Origin: Parasedimentitalea psychrophila
GTDB taxonomy: Bacteria; Pseudomonadota; Alphaproteobacteria; Rhodobacterales; Rhodobacteraceae
Length of the DNA: 64,000 nt
NCBI RefSeq assembly: GCF_030285785.1
Contig: NZ_CP127247.1
Coordinates: forward strand, 1,449,501-1,513,500
Reading direction: 5' to 3'
In this document: one piece after another, positions 1-9,869 of the stretch
How positions within the stretch are numbered: position 1 is the first letter of the stretch
How the letters are laid out: each line of letters starts with the position of its first letter
Notes under the pieces: model-generated
The model's database searches: none
What the model was told of the DNA's origin: nothing
What the model saw: the letters and a program-made list of their open reading frames with translations, nothing else
Made by a program: the position numbers and the translations under genes

Positions 1-3000
1 GATTGGCAAAGACATCGGCGCTAAAGCGGAAACTGTCCCCCGACCCCAGCGAGAAGCGCCGGGTTTGCGACACCACCGGATCATTGGCCCGCACCGGCAG
101 CCGCAACAGCTGCACCAGCTCTTGGCCGCTGGGGGTGGTCAGGGTCAGCTCAATTTCCGGATCGCCCACTTGCAACGCAGCAACCGCCAGCTCCAGCGTC
201 GCCTTGCCCTGATGGCTCAGCGTCACCGAGGCTGGCAGGTCCCCCAACTGTAGACCCGTCCCCAGCACCCGCGCTGTCAGCGCCATCTCGCCGCTTGGGC
301 CGTCTGCATGGACGATCTCCAACAGCACCCGGCTGCTGTCGCCGGGCGCCAGGAACCGCGGCGCCGAGGCAGTGACAACCACCGGATCACGCACCAGCAT
401 GTCCTGCTCGGCCTGCCCCACGGCACGCCCGGACCAGGCCACAACCATCAGCCGCACGGTGCCGTTAAAGGCTGGCAATTCAATCGGGACGTCTACCGTA
501 CCGTCAGCGTCAACCTGCAACGGCCCCGAGAACACCGACATCAGATCCTGGGTCGGTGGTGGCGATTGCATCCGCATGCCGGTGTCGGCGTCGCCGCCGG
601 ATCGCACCTGCCCGAGGGCTCCGTTCTGGCCGTCAATCAGGCGGCCATAGATATCGCGCAATTCCATGCCCAGACGGCGCTGGCCGTAATAATGCGCCGA
701 TGGGTCCGGGCTTTTGAAACCGGTAAGGTTAAGGATACCAAGATCCACCGCCGCCACACTCAGCCAGACCTCACCGCCGGCACTGGCACCGTCAACGCGG
801 ATTGTTGCGATCTCCCGGCCCCGAGGGCGCGCCACTTCGGGTACCTCCACGGTGACGGTCAGCTGCTGGCCGGGTTGTTCAATACTGACATGCGCCAACC
901 CAAGTGCGCGCGCCGGGGTCTGGTCAGTGGCACCGTCCATTGGCTTGATCACCATGGCGCTGACATAGGCACCACTGCCCCAGTCTTCGGTCACGGTCAA
1001 AGGAATGACCGAGGCGCCGGCAGGGACCTCGACCGCGTGGCGTTCAATCAGCTCATTTGACAGAACTGAGATCAGCGCGGTTCCCGCAGCGCGCGGCACG
1101 ATGCGCAGATTGGCGGTATCACCGGGCTGATAGGTCTCGCGGTCCAGTGACAGCTCCAGCCGGTCCGGTGTCGAGGCGGCATCCGCCGGGGCGTACCAAC
1201 CGGCGTAGAAATCCAACGCCGCCGAGACATGCCCGTCGCCATCCAGCCGCTCGATCACCAATTCATAACGACCCCAGTCTACCGGTTGCGACAGCACCAG
1301 CGGCTCGCCTGACAGCGAGGCCTCACCCGTCGCGATGCGGGTGCGGCGGGTGGTCGGTTCCCAGTTCCAGTCGCCGTATAGCTGATACCACTGATAATGG
1401 GTGCGCACCCGGTTCAGGGTCCATTTCACCTGCATCGGCATCGCCTGCAGATCAGGATTCAGAGCGATCACGCTGAACACCGCCTCGCTGCCCTCGCCTA
1501 CAACATCCTCGAACATCGGTTTGATGCCGATGACCGGCGCATCCGGGCGCACCGCAACCGTCAGCCGTCGCTCGACCGGGCGGGCCGATCCATCTGCCAG
1601 ACGGGTGGTGACGGTGGCGGTCATCGGCTTGCCGGTGGCGGCGCCAGTGGGGATGTCGATCCACATCGTGGCCAACCCTTGGGCATCGGTTGTATCGTTG
1701 CCGAAATAGCTGCGTTGGGTGGTGCTTTGCCCGTCGTAGCGGCCAAACTGATAGCCAGCCCAGCCATCGACAGTGGCAGCGGCGCGCAGACTGACATCGC
1801 CCTCGATCGTCAATCCGGCCCCCGGTGCGCCAAACAGGTAACGCGCCTCGATGGTCAGCGGTGCATTGTCACCGGGACGCAGGCCGCCGGTGGGTAGTTC
1901 TTGGGTATAGTCGATCCGTTCGGGCAGAAAATCCTCGACCAGTATCTGGCGGCTGGCAAGCGCCGGCGCCTTGGGGTCGCTTTTGATGTCCAGACGCCAC
2001 GACCCACGCGGCGCCGACAGTCCAACCGGCAGAGCAAAGACATGACCGCCCAATTGGCCACCGTCCGAGATATGGCGACTGTATTCCACCCCGTCCGGGC
2101 GCGACAGGATGGCAATCAACGGCAGGCCCTCGATCGCCTGCGCCTTGCTGTCCCGCGTCAGGGCGGTCACGTTGATAACCTCGCCAGCACGGTAAGCGCC
2201 GCGATCCGTGGCCAGGAAGACATCCACCGGCCCCGGCGACGGGCGCCCCTCGACACCGCGGTCCGAGAGGTCAAACCCCGGGTCCGTCAGCGACAGAAAT
2301 CCAAAATCCGTCTCGCCGCTCTGGGCCAGAATCATGGCCGGAGCAGAAGCCCCGCGACCGCGTGACAATCCCGGCGCAAACTTTGCATAACCGCTATCAT
2401 CCGTCATCGCCGTGCCCAGCACCGCATTGGCGCGTGACACCAGAGTGATCTCGACCCCGGATTTGGCGCTGGCATCAGACAACCCGTTGATCTGCACATG
2501 CAGCCCATCGGCGCCTGACATCGAACTGATCCCCAGATCCGACAGCACGAACCACTGCGTCGCCGCCGGATTGTCATAGGGATCTGCCCCCGGAATACGG
2601 GCGCTCAGGGCGTAGATACCGACCGGCTGACCGGCAATTGCCTCGGCCAGCGGCAGCCGGGTGGTCATGTCACGGTTCAGATCGCCTTGCACATCGGCGG
2701 ACCCGGTCCAGACCTCCTGGGCGATTTCCTCCGAGAAATACTCGTCCTGCCATTGCGACAGCGGACGGCCAAACAGGCCCTCTCGCAGCGCCCGCAGCAG
2801 GTTGCGGTCACTGACCCGCCGCAGTTGCAACTCAACTTTGGTCAGGTTGACGGTTTCAATCGGCAGCGCCGCCAGATCGGACTTGGGCAGCACATAAGAG
2901 CGACCGGGAAACCGCACCGAGGCGGACCGGTCCCGAACATAATGGGTCAGCTCGATATCGCGGTACAGCGCCTCGCCATTGGCGGCTGGCAATCCACGGC

Positions 3001-4018
3001 GCAGGGTCACGCGATAGCGCTGTCCATGTTCGGCGCCGTCGATACACAGCTGGCGCCCGCTGGGCTCTGCCACCATGCGGCTGTCCGGCAGTTTCAGGTA
3101 ATCGCCATAATCCACCCCGGATTTGACCAATTCCTCAGAGAACTCGATACAAATCCGCGGCGCGGCACTGTCGCTTTCGATGGTGCTGTCGTTGACCCGA
3201 AAGCCGTATTTGCCAATCGCATTGTCCAGCATTTCGGCGGTGGTTCGGCGGGGCTGTATGTCCTCGGCAAGGCGCAGGACCGGCAACATGTCACGACCAC
3301 GGCCCAGCGCTTCCAGCGCTTTGGCGGCCAGAACCAACGCAGTGGTTCGACTGCCGCGATGCTCACTGCGCAAATAGCTGTTCACCGCTGCGGACAGGGC
3401 GCGCTCTTGGTACTTACGTTTCTGCGCGCTGTTCCCTTGGGTGATGCGCAGTAAATAATCGGCGTAATCGGCCCAAAGGTCCGGCTGATCACTCAGCGAA
3501 ACTGCCGCCCCCATCCAGCGCATTGCTGCGGTTTTATTGCCCTCCTGGGCCCGCGCATGGGCGACTTCGATCAGCTGATCCAGCTCATAGCTGCCCGCCG
3601 GATGACGCAACCCGGTTTCGCGGGCGAGATCGCTGGCACGTGTCAAATCAACCGGTGTCAGAAACGACAACTCAGAGCTGCGGGTCTCTCCTATGGCGCG
3701 AATCGAGGCTGGTGTTTGGATCTTTTGGGCCGAAAAGGCCCCCACGTAAGGGCTTGATTTCCCGATCACACTCTTTGGAAAGCACGAGTTCGACCGGGAA
3801 TTGAAGGAAAATCCCACACAATTGTCCTGACTTGCGCACACCCGGACACAGCTTTGCAGGTCGGTATCAAAAATTGATTGTAAATCAGAGCCATAGAAGT
3901 CGACATCTTTGGTGGCGACAAAACGGAAGGGCGGTACCAAGGAGTCTGCCCAAACCGCTGAATTGACCGACAAACTCATGAAAATAAAAAATAAAAATCT
4001 AACGCACACAGCAATCAT
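1..4018 (-). CDS. Alpha-2-macroglobulin family protein with N-terminal PAN domain (partial, C-terminus outside window)
   Basis: The minus strand is open from ATG 4018 to the window edge, about 1,339 codons, with GGAGGG five bases before the start. Residues 1-24 form a signal peptide ending near VWA-DS. A small PAN/Apple-like module follows, with cysteines at 57, 61, 67 and 79. The remainder is the repeated beta-sandwich (MG) architecture of bacterial alpha-2-macroglobulins, with phrases such as TDRGAYRAGE and DGTVDVPIELPAFNGTVRLM. Family members are periplasmic protease traps, often of about 1,600-1,900 residues. The thioester region and C-terminal domain would lie left of the window, so whether the CxEQ thioester is present cannot be said. 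The gene diverges from the hybrid kinase. Family assignment is firm; the function in this organism is inference. Confidence 0.85.
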   Translation of the reverse strand, partial: MIAVCVRFLFFIFMSLSVNSAVWADSLVPPFRFVATKDVDFYGSDLQSIFDTDLQSCVRVCASQDNCVGFSFNSRSNSCFPKSVIGKSSPYVGAFSAQKIQTPASIRAIGETRSSELSFLTPVDLTRASDLARETGLRHPAGSYELDQLIEVAHARAQEGNKTAAMRWMGAAVSLSDQPDLWADYADYLLRITQGNSAQKRKYQERALSAAVNSYLRSEHRGSRTTALVLAAKALEALGRGRDMLPVLRLAEDIQPRRTTAEMLDNAIGKYGFRVNDSTIESDSAAPRICIEFSEELVKSGVDYGDYLKLPDSRMVAEPSGRQLCIDGAEHGQRYRVTLRRGLPAANGEALYRDIELTHYVRDRSASVRFPGRSYVLPKSDLAALPIETVNLTKVELQLRRVSDRNLLRALREGLFGRPLSQWQDEYFSEEIAQEVWTGSADVQGDLNRDMTTRLPLAEAIAGQPVGIYALSARIPGADPYDNPAATQWFVLSDLGISSMSGADGLHVQINGLSDASAKSGVEITLVSRANAVLGTAMTDDSGYAKFAPGLSRGRGASAPAMILAQSGETDFGFLSLTDPGFDLSDRGVEGRPSPGPVDVFLATDRGAYRAGEVINVTALTRDSKAQAIEGLPLIAILSRPDGVEYSRHISDGGQLGGHVFALPVGLSAPRGSWRLDIKSDPKAPALASRQILVEDFLPERIDYTQELPTGGLRPGDNAPLTIEARYLFGAPGAGLTIEGDVSLRAAATVDGWAGYQFGRYDGQSTTQRSYFGNDTTDAQGLATMWIDIPTGAATGKPMTATVTTRLADGSARPVERRLTVAVRPDAPVIGIKPMFEDVVGEGSEAVFSVIALNPDLQAMPMQVKWTLNRVRTHYQWYQLYGDWNWEPTTRRTRIATGEASLSGEPLVLSQPVDWGRYELVIERLDGDGHVSAALDFYAGWYAPADAASTPDRLELSLDRETYQPGDTANLRIVPRAAGTALISVLSNELIERHAVEVPAGASVIPLTVTEDWGSGAYVSAMVIKPMDGATDQTPARALGLAHVSIEQPGQQLTVTVEVPEVARPRGREIATIRVDGASAGGEVWLSVAAVDLGILNLTGFKSPDPSAHYYGQRRLGMELRDIYGRLIDGQNGALGQVRSGGDADTGMRMQSPPPTQDLMSVFSGPLQVDADGTVDVPIELPAFNGTVRLMVVAWSGRAVGQAEQDMLVRDPVVVTASAPRFLAPGDSSRVLLEIVHADGPSGEMALTARVLGTGLQLGDLPASVTLSHQGKATLELAVAALQVGDPEIELTLTTPSGQELVQLLRLPVRANDPVVSQTRRFSLGSGDSFRFSADVFAN

Positions 4019-4163
4019 GGCACCCTCCAAATTTATATCAGGCTGTCACGCGATTAACCACATGGCAAGGCCGACGACGTAGCTAAGCATAAATACCATT
4101 TCACGTTCTGAATTGATCTTGGGTGCTGACCCACCTGTATCGTCGCCGCTGGAGCCCATAGGG

Positions 4164-6443
4164 ATGCCCAAATCTGACAGACTAGCTCTCGAGCGGCGCG
4201 CCCGTTTGGCCGCTGAACGCCTGCTTGAGCTCAAGCAGGCGGAACTTTCAGCTGCCAATCGCAAATTGGGCCGTCATGCCTTGGCGCTGACCAAACAGAT
4301 TGGCGCAACACAGGCCGAGGTGGCAACCTTCAGGGACGAAGTTGCAACTGTTCGGGGCGAGAATGAAAAGGTCAAATCCGACCTGCATGTGGCCAACGAA
4401 AAGATCGAGGTGGCCGAACGCCGCTTGTGGCATTCGATCCAGACCATCCAGGATGGCTTTGCCTTCTTTGGCGCCGACAGCAAACTGATCGGGGCAAACA
4501 CCGCCTATCTCAATACATTCGAAGGCCTTGAAGAAGTCACGCCCGGCATTTCTTACATGCGCATTCTACAGATCCTGACGGACGAAGGTCTGGTCAACAC
4601 CGGACAGCACAATCCCGATGAATGGCGCCAGATGATGACGGCGCGCTGGGTGTCACCGACCCCGGAACCTGTGGTTATTCGACTGTGGAACGACAGTTAT
4701 CTCAAACTGATCGACCAACGTGGCCACGGTGGCGATGTCGTCAGCCTTGCGCTGGATATCACCTCATCGGTTCACTACGAGGAAGAACTGCGCACATCCC
4801 GAGAGCGGGCCGAGGCCGCCAACCGCGCCAAGTCTGCCTTTCTGGCCAATATGTCTCATGAAATCCGCACCCCGATGAATGGGGTGGTGGGCATGGCGGA
4901 ACTGCTGAATGACACCGACCTGAGTGATGAACAGCGGCTATACGCCGACACCATCAAAAACTCGGGTGAGGCGCTGCTGGTGATCATCAACGACGTGCTC
5001 GACTACTCCAAGATCGAAGCCGACAAACTGGTGCTGCACAGCGAAGATTTTGACATGGAACGCTGCATCCATGAGGTTGTGATGCTGTTGCAGCCTACCG
5101 CCCGCGACAAAGGGGTGGCGATGCTGGTGGATTATGACCTGTTCCTGCCAACGCGATTTATCGGCGATCCCGGCCGTATTCGGCAGGTCCTGACCAATCT
5201 GGTCGGCAATGCCGTAAAATTCACCAAGGCAGGCCATGTGGCGCTGCGTGTCACCGGCGTGCCGGGTGAAGATGGCGCCAATTGTGCCATCCATGTCGCC
5301 ATCGAAGATACCGGCATTGGAATTCCAGAGGACAAGATCCAGCATATTTTTGGCGAGTTCAATCAAGTCGAAGACGAGCGGAACCGCCAGTTTGAGGGCA
5401 CCGGTCTGGGGCTGGCGATCTCCAAGCGTCTGATCGAATTGATGGGCGGGTCAGTCTGGGTCGACAGCGAGCAAGGAAAAGGATCATGCTTTGGGTTCCG
5501 GGTGCCACTGCCAATGGCCGAAGGGGATCAGCCCTACACCGCGGAACTGCCCACCAACCTGCGACATGTGCTGATTGTCGATGACCTGCCGATGAACTGT
5601 TCTATCCTGCAGAAACAGATGCAAATGCTGGGCGCAGAGGTGACAACCGCAGCCTCGGGCAGCGAGGCTTTGCAGCTGATGGACGACACCATCGATCTGG
5701 TGATCAGCGATCACCACATGCCGGTTATGGATGGGGTGCAACTGGCCACCGCGCTGCGCCAAGGCGGCTGGCGGGAGGTGCCGTTCCTGCTGCTCAGCTC
5801 AAACTCGAACTTTGCGCGCGACACCACCACCCAAAACCTGATTCAAGGGGTTCTGCAGAAACCGGTGCTTCGGAATGACCTGTTCTCCAAACTGGCGGCA
5901 ATGGGCACGGTGGTTCCCGACAATAAGCCATTGGCCACTCCAGAGGTTGCGACCCCGGACACGCCCCCCCCCTCAACAGCGGAATCAGCGGCCAGCGAGA
6001 CCACTGAGCCAGCCCCCCAGGATCCGAGCCCAGACAGCAGCGCACCGCGTCTGATGCGCATTCTGGCCGCCGAGGACAACAAGACCAATCAACTGGTGTT
6101 CCGCAAGATGGTCAAAGACCTGAACATCGACATCCGCTTTGCCAACAACGGGATTGAGGCCGTGGAGGCCTATAACGACTTTTCTCCTGACCTGATTTTC
6201 ATGGATATTTCCATGCCAAAAATGGACGGCAAGCAGGCCACCAGTGAGATCCGCAATATCGAGGGAAATTCCGGTCGCCATGTCCCGATCGTCGCCTTGA
6301 CCGCCCATGCGATGAATGGGGATTCCGAAGGAATCTTAGCTGCAGGTCTGGACTACTATCTGACCAAACCGCTCCGCAAGGCAGTCATTCACCAGCAGAT
6401 CGAACGCCATGTCCCCGACGAAACCCAACCGATCCAGCCCTAG
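4164..6443 (+). CDS. Soluble hybrid sensor histidine kinase with two receiver domains
   Basis: This 759-residue protein has no membrane segment. Residues about 5-85 are a charged coiled coil, followed by a PAS-like sensor region, a HisKA domain with the H-box NMSHEIRTPMNG (His about 232), an HATPase domain with GTGLGLAIS, and two receiver domains. Receiver 1 has VISDHHMPVMDG (Asp about 516) and a KP lysine; receiver 2 has FMDISMPKMDG (Asp about 681) and LTKP. Both therefore look able to accept phosphate. A proline/serine/threonine-rich linker separates them. The reading frame stays open upstream to a TTG at 4113, but ATG 4164 with GGAG nine bases upstream is the better start. No Hpt protein or output regulator is adjacent, so the target and signal are unknown. 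Confidence 0.85.
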   Translation: MPKSDRLALERRARLAAERLLELKQAELSAANRKLGRHALALTKQIGATQAEVATFRDEVATVRGENEKVKSDLHVANEKIEVAERRLWHSIQTIQDGFAFFGADSKLIGANTAYLNTFEGLEEVTPGISYMRILQILTDEGLVNTGQHNPDEWRQMMTARWVSPTPEPVVIRLWNDSYLKLIDQRGHGGDVVSLALDITSSVHYEEELRTSRERAEAANRAKSAFLANMSHEIRTPMNGVVGMAELLNDTDLSDEQRLYADTIKNSGEALLVIINDVLDYSKIEADKLVLHSEDFDMERCIHEVVMLLQPTARDKGVAMLVDYDLFLPTRFIGDPGRIRQVLTNLVGNAVKFTKAGHVALRVTGVPGEDGANCAIHVAIEDTGIGIPEDKIQHIFGEFNQVEDERNRQFEGTGLGLAISKRLIELMGGSVWVDSEQGKGSCFGFRVPLPMAEGDQPYTAELPTNLRHVLIVDDLPMNCSILQKQMQMLGAEVTTAASGSEALQLMDDTIDLVISDHHMPVMDGVQLATALRQGGWREVPFLLLSSNSNFARDTTTQNLIQGVLQKPVLRNDLFSKLAAMGTVVPDNKPLATPEVATPDTPPPSTAESAASETTEPAPQDPSPDSSAPRLMRILAAEDNKTNQLVFRKMVKDLNIDIRFANNGIEAVEAYNDFSPDLIFMDISMPKMDGKQATSEIRNIEGNSGRHVPIVALTAHAMNGDSEGILAAGLDYYLTKPLRKAVIHQQIERHVPDETQPIQP

Positions 6444-6456
6444 TCAGGGCCCATCG

Positions 6457-7230
6457 TTACGGGCTGGCATAGGGTCGCAGAAAGACGGGTGCCTCTGCCG
6501 TCGACATCTCAGCCTGATAGGCATATCCGCCGATATCAAAATCCTGCAGCGCCTCGGGATCACGCAGGCGGTTCTGAATGATGAAACGCGCCATGGCACC
6601 CCGGGCACGCTTGGCAAAGAAACTCACCACCTTGGGGGCACCAGCTTTGTCTTCCATGAACACCGGTGTGATCACTTTCAGCGTCAGCGCCTTGGGGGCG
6701 ACGGCACCAAAATACTCTTTGCTGGCACAGTTCACCAAGACTTGCGCCGCCGTCACCTGCGCTTGGGCATTCAGCGACAGGCTCAGCTGATCGCGCCAAT
6801 ATTCATACAGGTTCTTGCCGCGACGCGTCTTCAACCGACTGCCCATTTCCAACCGGTAAGGCTGGATCGCGTCCAGTGGCCGCAAAACCCCGTAGAGCCC
6901 GGACAGGATGCGCAAATGATCCTGCGCCCAGGCCATTTCGTCACCGTCCAGCGTCGCCGCCTCAAGCCCGAGATAGGTATCCCCGGCAAAGGCCAGCGCC
7001 GCAGGCCGGGTGATGTCAGCGGCAGGGTCATCAGCAAAATCGCGGAACCGGTCCCGGTTAAGCCGGGCCAGATCGTCGCTCAGGCTCATCAGCTTTTTCA
7101 ACTCACCCAGCGTCAGATTTCGCGCGGTTCGAACCAGCCGAGACACATCCGCCTGAAACTCCGGCTGCGTCACTGCAACGGCGCGGTCTGCCCAATCCAG
7201 CCGCTTGGCCGGCGAGATAACAACAAGCAT
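6457..7230 (-). CDS. yaaA: Peroxide stress protein YaaA (DUF328/UPF0246)
   Basis: The 257-residue product begins MLVVISPAKRLDW, the usual N-terminus of YaaA, and carries the family phrases LYGVLRPLDAIQPYRLEMG and FFAKRARGAMARF. E. coli YaaA limits free iron and oxidative DNA damage during peroxide stress and binds DNA. ATG 7230 has AGGGAGA before it and is preferred to an in-frame ATG at 7257 that would add nine residues. It lies just downstream of recQ on the same strand (the longer start would be only three bases from the recQ stop), so the two are probably co-transcribed, which fits a shared DNA-protection role. Confidence 0.9.
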   Translation of the reverse strand: MLVVISPAKRLDWADRAVAVTQPEFQADVSRLVRTARNLTLGELKKLMSLSDDLARLNRDRFRDFADDPAADITRPAALAFAGDTYLGLEAATLDGDEMAWAQDHLRILSGLYGVLRPLDAIQPYRLEMGSRLKTRRGKNLYEYWRDQLSLSLNAQAQVTAAQVLVNCASKEYFGAVAPKALTLKVITPVFMEDKAGAPKVVSFFAKRARGAMARFIIQNRLRDPEALQDFDIGGYAYQAEMSTAEAPVFLRPYASP

Positions 7231-7260
7231 CCCGGTCTCCCTGTTCAAATTCGACATGCT

Positions 7261-9309
7261 TTAACCCTCAGTCCGTAGAATATTCAGAAATGCGGCGGCA
7301 AATCGTTCCGCCCGTTTGTCACCAAGCAAACGCACAAGTCCCGCTTCATCGCTTGACCGCATCTGAGCCACCTTTGCCAACAGGCTGGCAGAGCAACTGA
7401 GTGGTTTTTCGGTGCCACCCTCGCCGCGAGACAACTGGCTTTGCGCCTCTAACAGCGCATCATACACAGTGCCCGCCGACCGCCCGGCCAGTTTGCGCCG
7501 AACTGGGTGAACCTCCTCGGCGGCGCCATTGATGACCGCCAGAAACAGATCGCCATAGCGCTCCAGTTTCTTCGCCCCCACACCACCGATATGCGCCATC
7601 GCATCCAGATCGCAGGGACGGGTTTCCGCCATTTCGATCAGGGTCCGGTCGGGGAAAATCACATAAGCCGGCACTGACTGTGCCTCAGCCAGCGCCCGCC
7701 GCTTGGCCTTCAGTGCCGACAACAGCGGCGCGTCTTCCTCGGAGACCAGAGCTTTCACTGCAGGGCGGCGGCTGGCTGTTTTGATCGAATCCTTGCGCAG
7801 AGAGATCTGGGCCTCTCCCTTCAGCACCGGCAGCGCCGCCGCGGTCATCTGCAACGCACCGTGGCGTTCGGGGTTGGGGCGCACCAGGTCATGCCCCATC
7901 ATCTGCCGAAACACCGCCTGCCATTGACGTTTGCCATATTCGCGACCGCAGCCATAGACCGACAATTGATCATGTCGGCGCGCCCGGATTTTATCACTCT
8001 CAGTGCCGGTCAGAATATCGATCAAATGGCCCGCACCAAACCACTCTTCGGTGCGCAAAATAGCCGAGAGCGCCTTGCGCACTGCGGTGGTGCCGTCAAA
8101 CACCTCGGCCGGGGTGTCGCAGAGGTCGCAGTGCCCACAGGGTTCAGTTACCTCGCCAAAATAGCCCAGCAGGTTTTGGCGGCGACAGTGCAGCGCCTCG
8201 GCCAGCCCCAACAGCGAATTCAACCGCCCATGATCGGCGGCGCGGCGCTCAGGCGGCGCCAGCCCCTCGTCGATCTGGCTGCGACGCAGGCGAATATCAT
8301 CCGGGCCAAACAAGGTCATGGTCTCGGCCGGGGCGCCATCGCGCCCGGCCCGGCCGATTTCCTGATAATAGGACTCGATGCTTTTGGGCAGATCCGCATG
8401 GGCAACCCAGCGAATGTCAGGCTTGTCGATGCCCATGCCAAAGGCCACCGTGGCCACCACAATTAACCCGTCCTCGCGGGCAAAGCGGGTCTCGACGATG
8501 CGCCGGTCCTCGGCCTGCATGCCGCCGTGGTAGTGGCAGGCCACATGGCCCTCATCGCGCAACGCCTTTGCCAGCGCTTCGGTCTTGGCGCGGGTGCCGC
8601 AATAGACAATGCCCGATTGCCCCTTGCGGGCGGCGGCAAAGCCTAAGATCTGCCGCCGGGGACCGTCTTTGGTGGCAAATGCCAGATGGATATTCGGACG
8701 ATCAAACCCGCGCAAAAAGGATCGCGGCGGTTGGCCGTCGAACAGTTTCTGAACAATCTCGTCGCGGGTTTCGGCATCCGCCGTGGCGGTAAAGGCGGCC
8801 AGCGGCACGTCCAACGCCTGCCGCAGCTCACCGATGCGCAAATAATCAGGCCGGAAATCATGGCCCCACTGGCTGACGCAATGGGCCTCATCCACCGCAA
8901 TCATGCTGACCCCGATACGCCGCAACATACCCATCGCCGCGCCTGAGGCCAGCCGTTCAGGTGCCATATACAGCAGTTTCAACCGCCCGGCCTCCAGGGC
9001 CTCCCATACAGCGTCGGTCTCTTCCTGGGTATTGCCGGAGGTCAACGCCCCGGCGGCGACACCGGATTCTTGCAAGCCCCGCACCTGATCGCGCATCAGC
9101 GCAATCAGCGGCGATATCACCACCGTAACCCCTTCGCGGATCAGCGCCGGCAGTTGGAAACACAGGGATTTGCCGCCGCCTGTTGGCATGATGGCCAATA
9201 CGTTTTCACCCGCGGTCACGGCATCAACGATCTCTTCCTGACCGGGGCGGAAGGCGTCAAAGCCAAAGACATCGCGTAAGAGTGGGGAAGCGCCTGGCAG
9301 GGCTGTCAT
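7261..9309 (-). CDS. recQ: ATP-dependent DNA helicase RecQ
   Basis: A 682-residue superfamily 2 3'-5' helicase. Motif I is MPTGGGKS and motif II is VDEAHCVSQWGHDFR. The C-terminal helicase lobe ends with the QEIGRAGRDG motif. The RQC zinc site is visible as C-RRQNLLGYFGEVTEPCGHCDLC. A C-terminal HRDC domain (IGGVGAKKLERYGDLFL) precedes a further 110-residue tail, which makes it longer than the roughly 610-residue E. coli protein. RecQ acts in recombination repair and restart of stalled forks. No LexA-type site was seen upstream. Confidence 0.96.
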   Translation of the reverse strand: MTALPGASPLLRDVFGFDAFRPGQEEIVDAVTAGENVLAIMPTGGGKSLCFQLPALIREGVTVVISPLIALMRDQVRGLQESGVAAGALTSGNTQEETDAVWEALEAGRLKLLYMAPERLASGAAMGMLRRIGVSMIAVDEAHCVSQWGHDFRPDYLRIGELRQALDVPLAAFTATADAETRDEIVQKLFDGQPPRSFLRGFDRPNIHLAFATKDGPRRQILGFAAARKGQSGIVYCGTRAKTEALAKALRDEGHVACHYHGGMQAEDRRIVETRFAREDGLIVVATVAFGMGIDKPDIRWVAHADLPKSIESYYQEIGRAGRDGAPAETMTLFGPDDIRLRRSQIDEGLAPPERRAADHGRLNSLLGLAEALHCRRQNLLGYFGEVTEPCGHCDLCDTPAEVFDGTTAVRKALSAILRTEEWFGAGHLIDILTGTESDKIRARRHDQLSVYGCGREYGKRQWQAVFRQMMGHDLVRPNPERHGALQMTAAALPVLKGEAQISLRKDSIKTASRRPAVKALVSEEDAPLLSALKAKRRALAEAQSVPAYVIFPDRTLIEMAETRPCDLDAMAHIGGVGAKKLERYGDLFLAVINGAAEEVHPVRRKLAGRSAGTVYDALLEAQSQLSRGEGGTEKPLSCSASLLAKVAQMRSSDEAGLVRLLGDKRAERFAAAFLNILRTEG

Positions 9310-9452
9310 CGGCGGAAAGCCTCGCGTGGGGGAGTTGCTGCTCGTTTGATCGTTACAATCTCACATGCAGAATCGCACAGCAAGGGCCAGATGGCCCCTA
9401 CTTCTTCTTGTCCTTAAATACCTAACGCAGAACGCCAGTCAAAAGCGGCCAG

Positions 9453-9740
9453 TCAGTAGAAGGCAGAGATATTATTGGCCAAAATAATGCGCAGCGCATA
9501 GACCCCGATCAACACCACCAGCGGCGCCAGATCAATGCCCTGCATATTGGGCAAAATGCGGCGAATCGGGCCATACATCGGCTCGACGATACGGTTCAGG
9601 AAATACCAGATCTGGCCAACCAGTTGCTGATGCAGGTTGAGCACCTGAAAATTGATCAGCCAGCTCATGATCACATGAGCAATAATAAAGAACCAGACGA
9701 TGTCGAGGACAAGCATCAGGATTTGGAACAACGACAACAT
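9453..9740 (-). CDS. YggT family membrane protein
   Basis: A 95-residue protein with two hydrophobic segments flanking the family core RIVEPMYGPIRRILPNMQGIDLAPLVV. GAAGGA lies seven bases before ATG 9740. YggT proteins are small inner-membrane proteins of unclear biochemical role, linked in various bacteria to osmotic tolerance and to membrane or cell-division functions. It stands alone here, between recQ (same strand) and a divergent thioesterase gene. About 60 bases past its stop is a GGGGCC-ATCT-GGCCC hairpin that could end the transcript. Confidence 0.88.
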   Translation of the reverse strand: MLSLFQILMLVLDIVWFFIIAHVIMSWLINFQVLNLHQQLVGQIWYFLNRIVEPMYGPIRRILPNMQGIDLAPLVVLIGVYALRIILANNISAFY

Positions 9741-9869
9741 CTTATTTCCTTCTTTGGATCCGACCCAGAGGTAAGCAGCAACACCGCAAAGCGCAAGCCT
9801 TCCGCGAAGTTGTGGTTGACGTTGCTGCCAAAGAGGGCATGACAGGCGCAGATTACAAAGGCCTTACCC

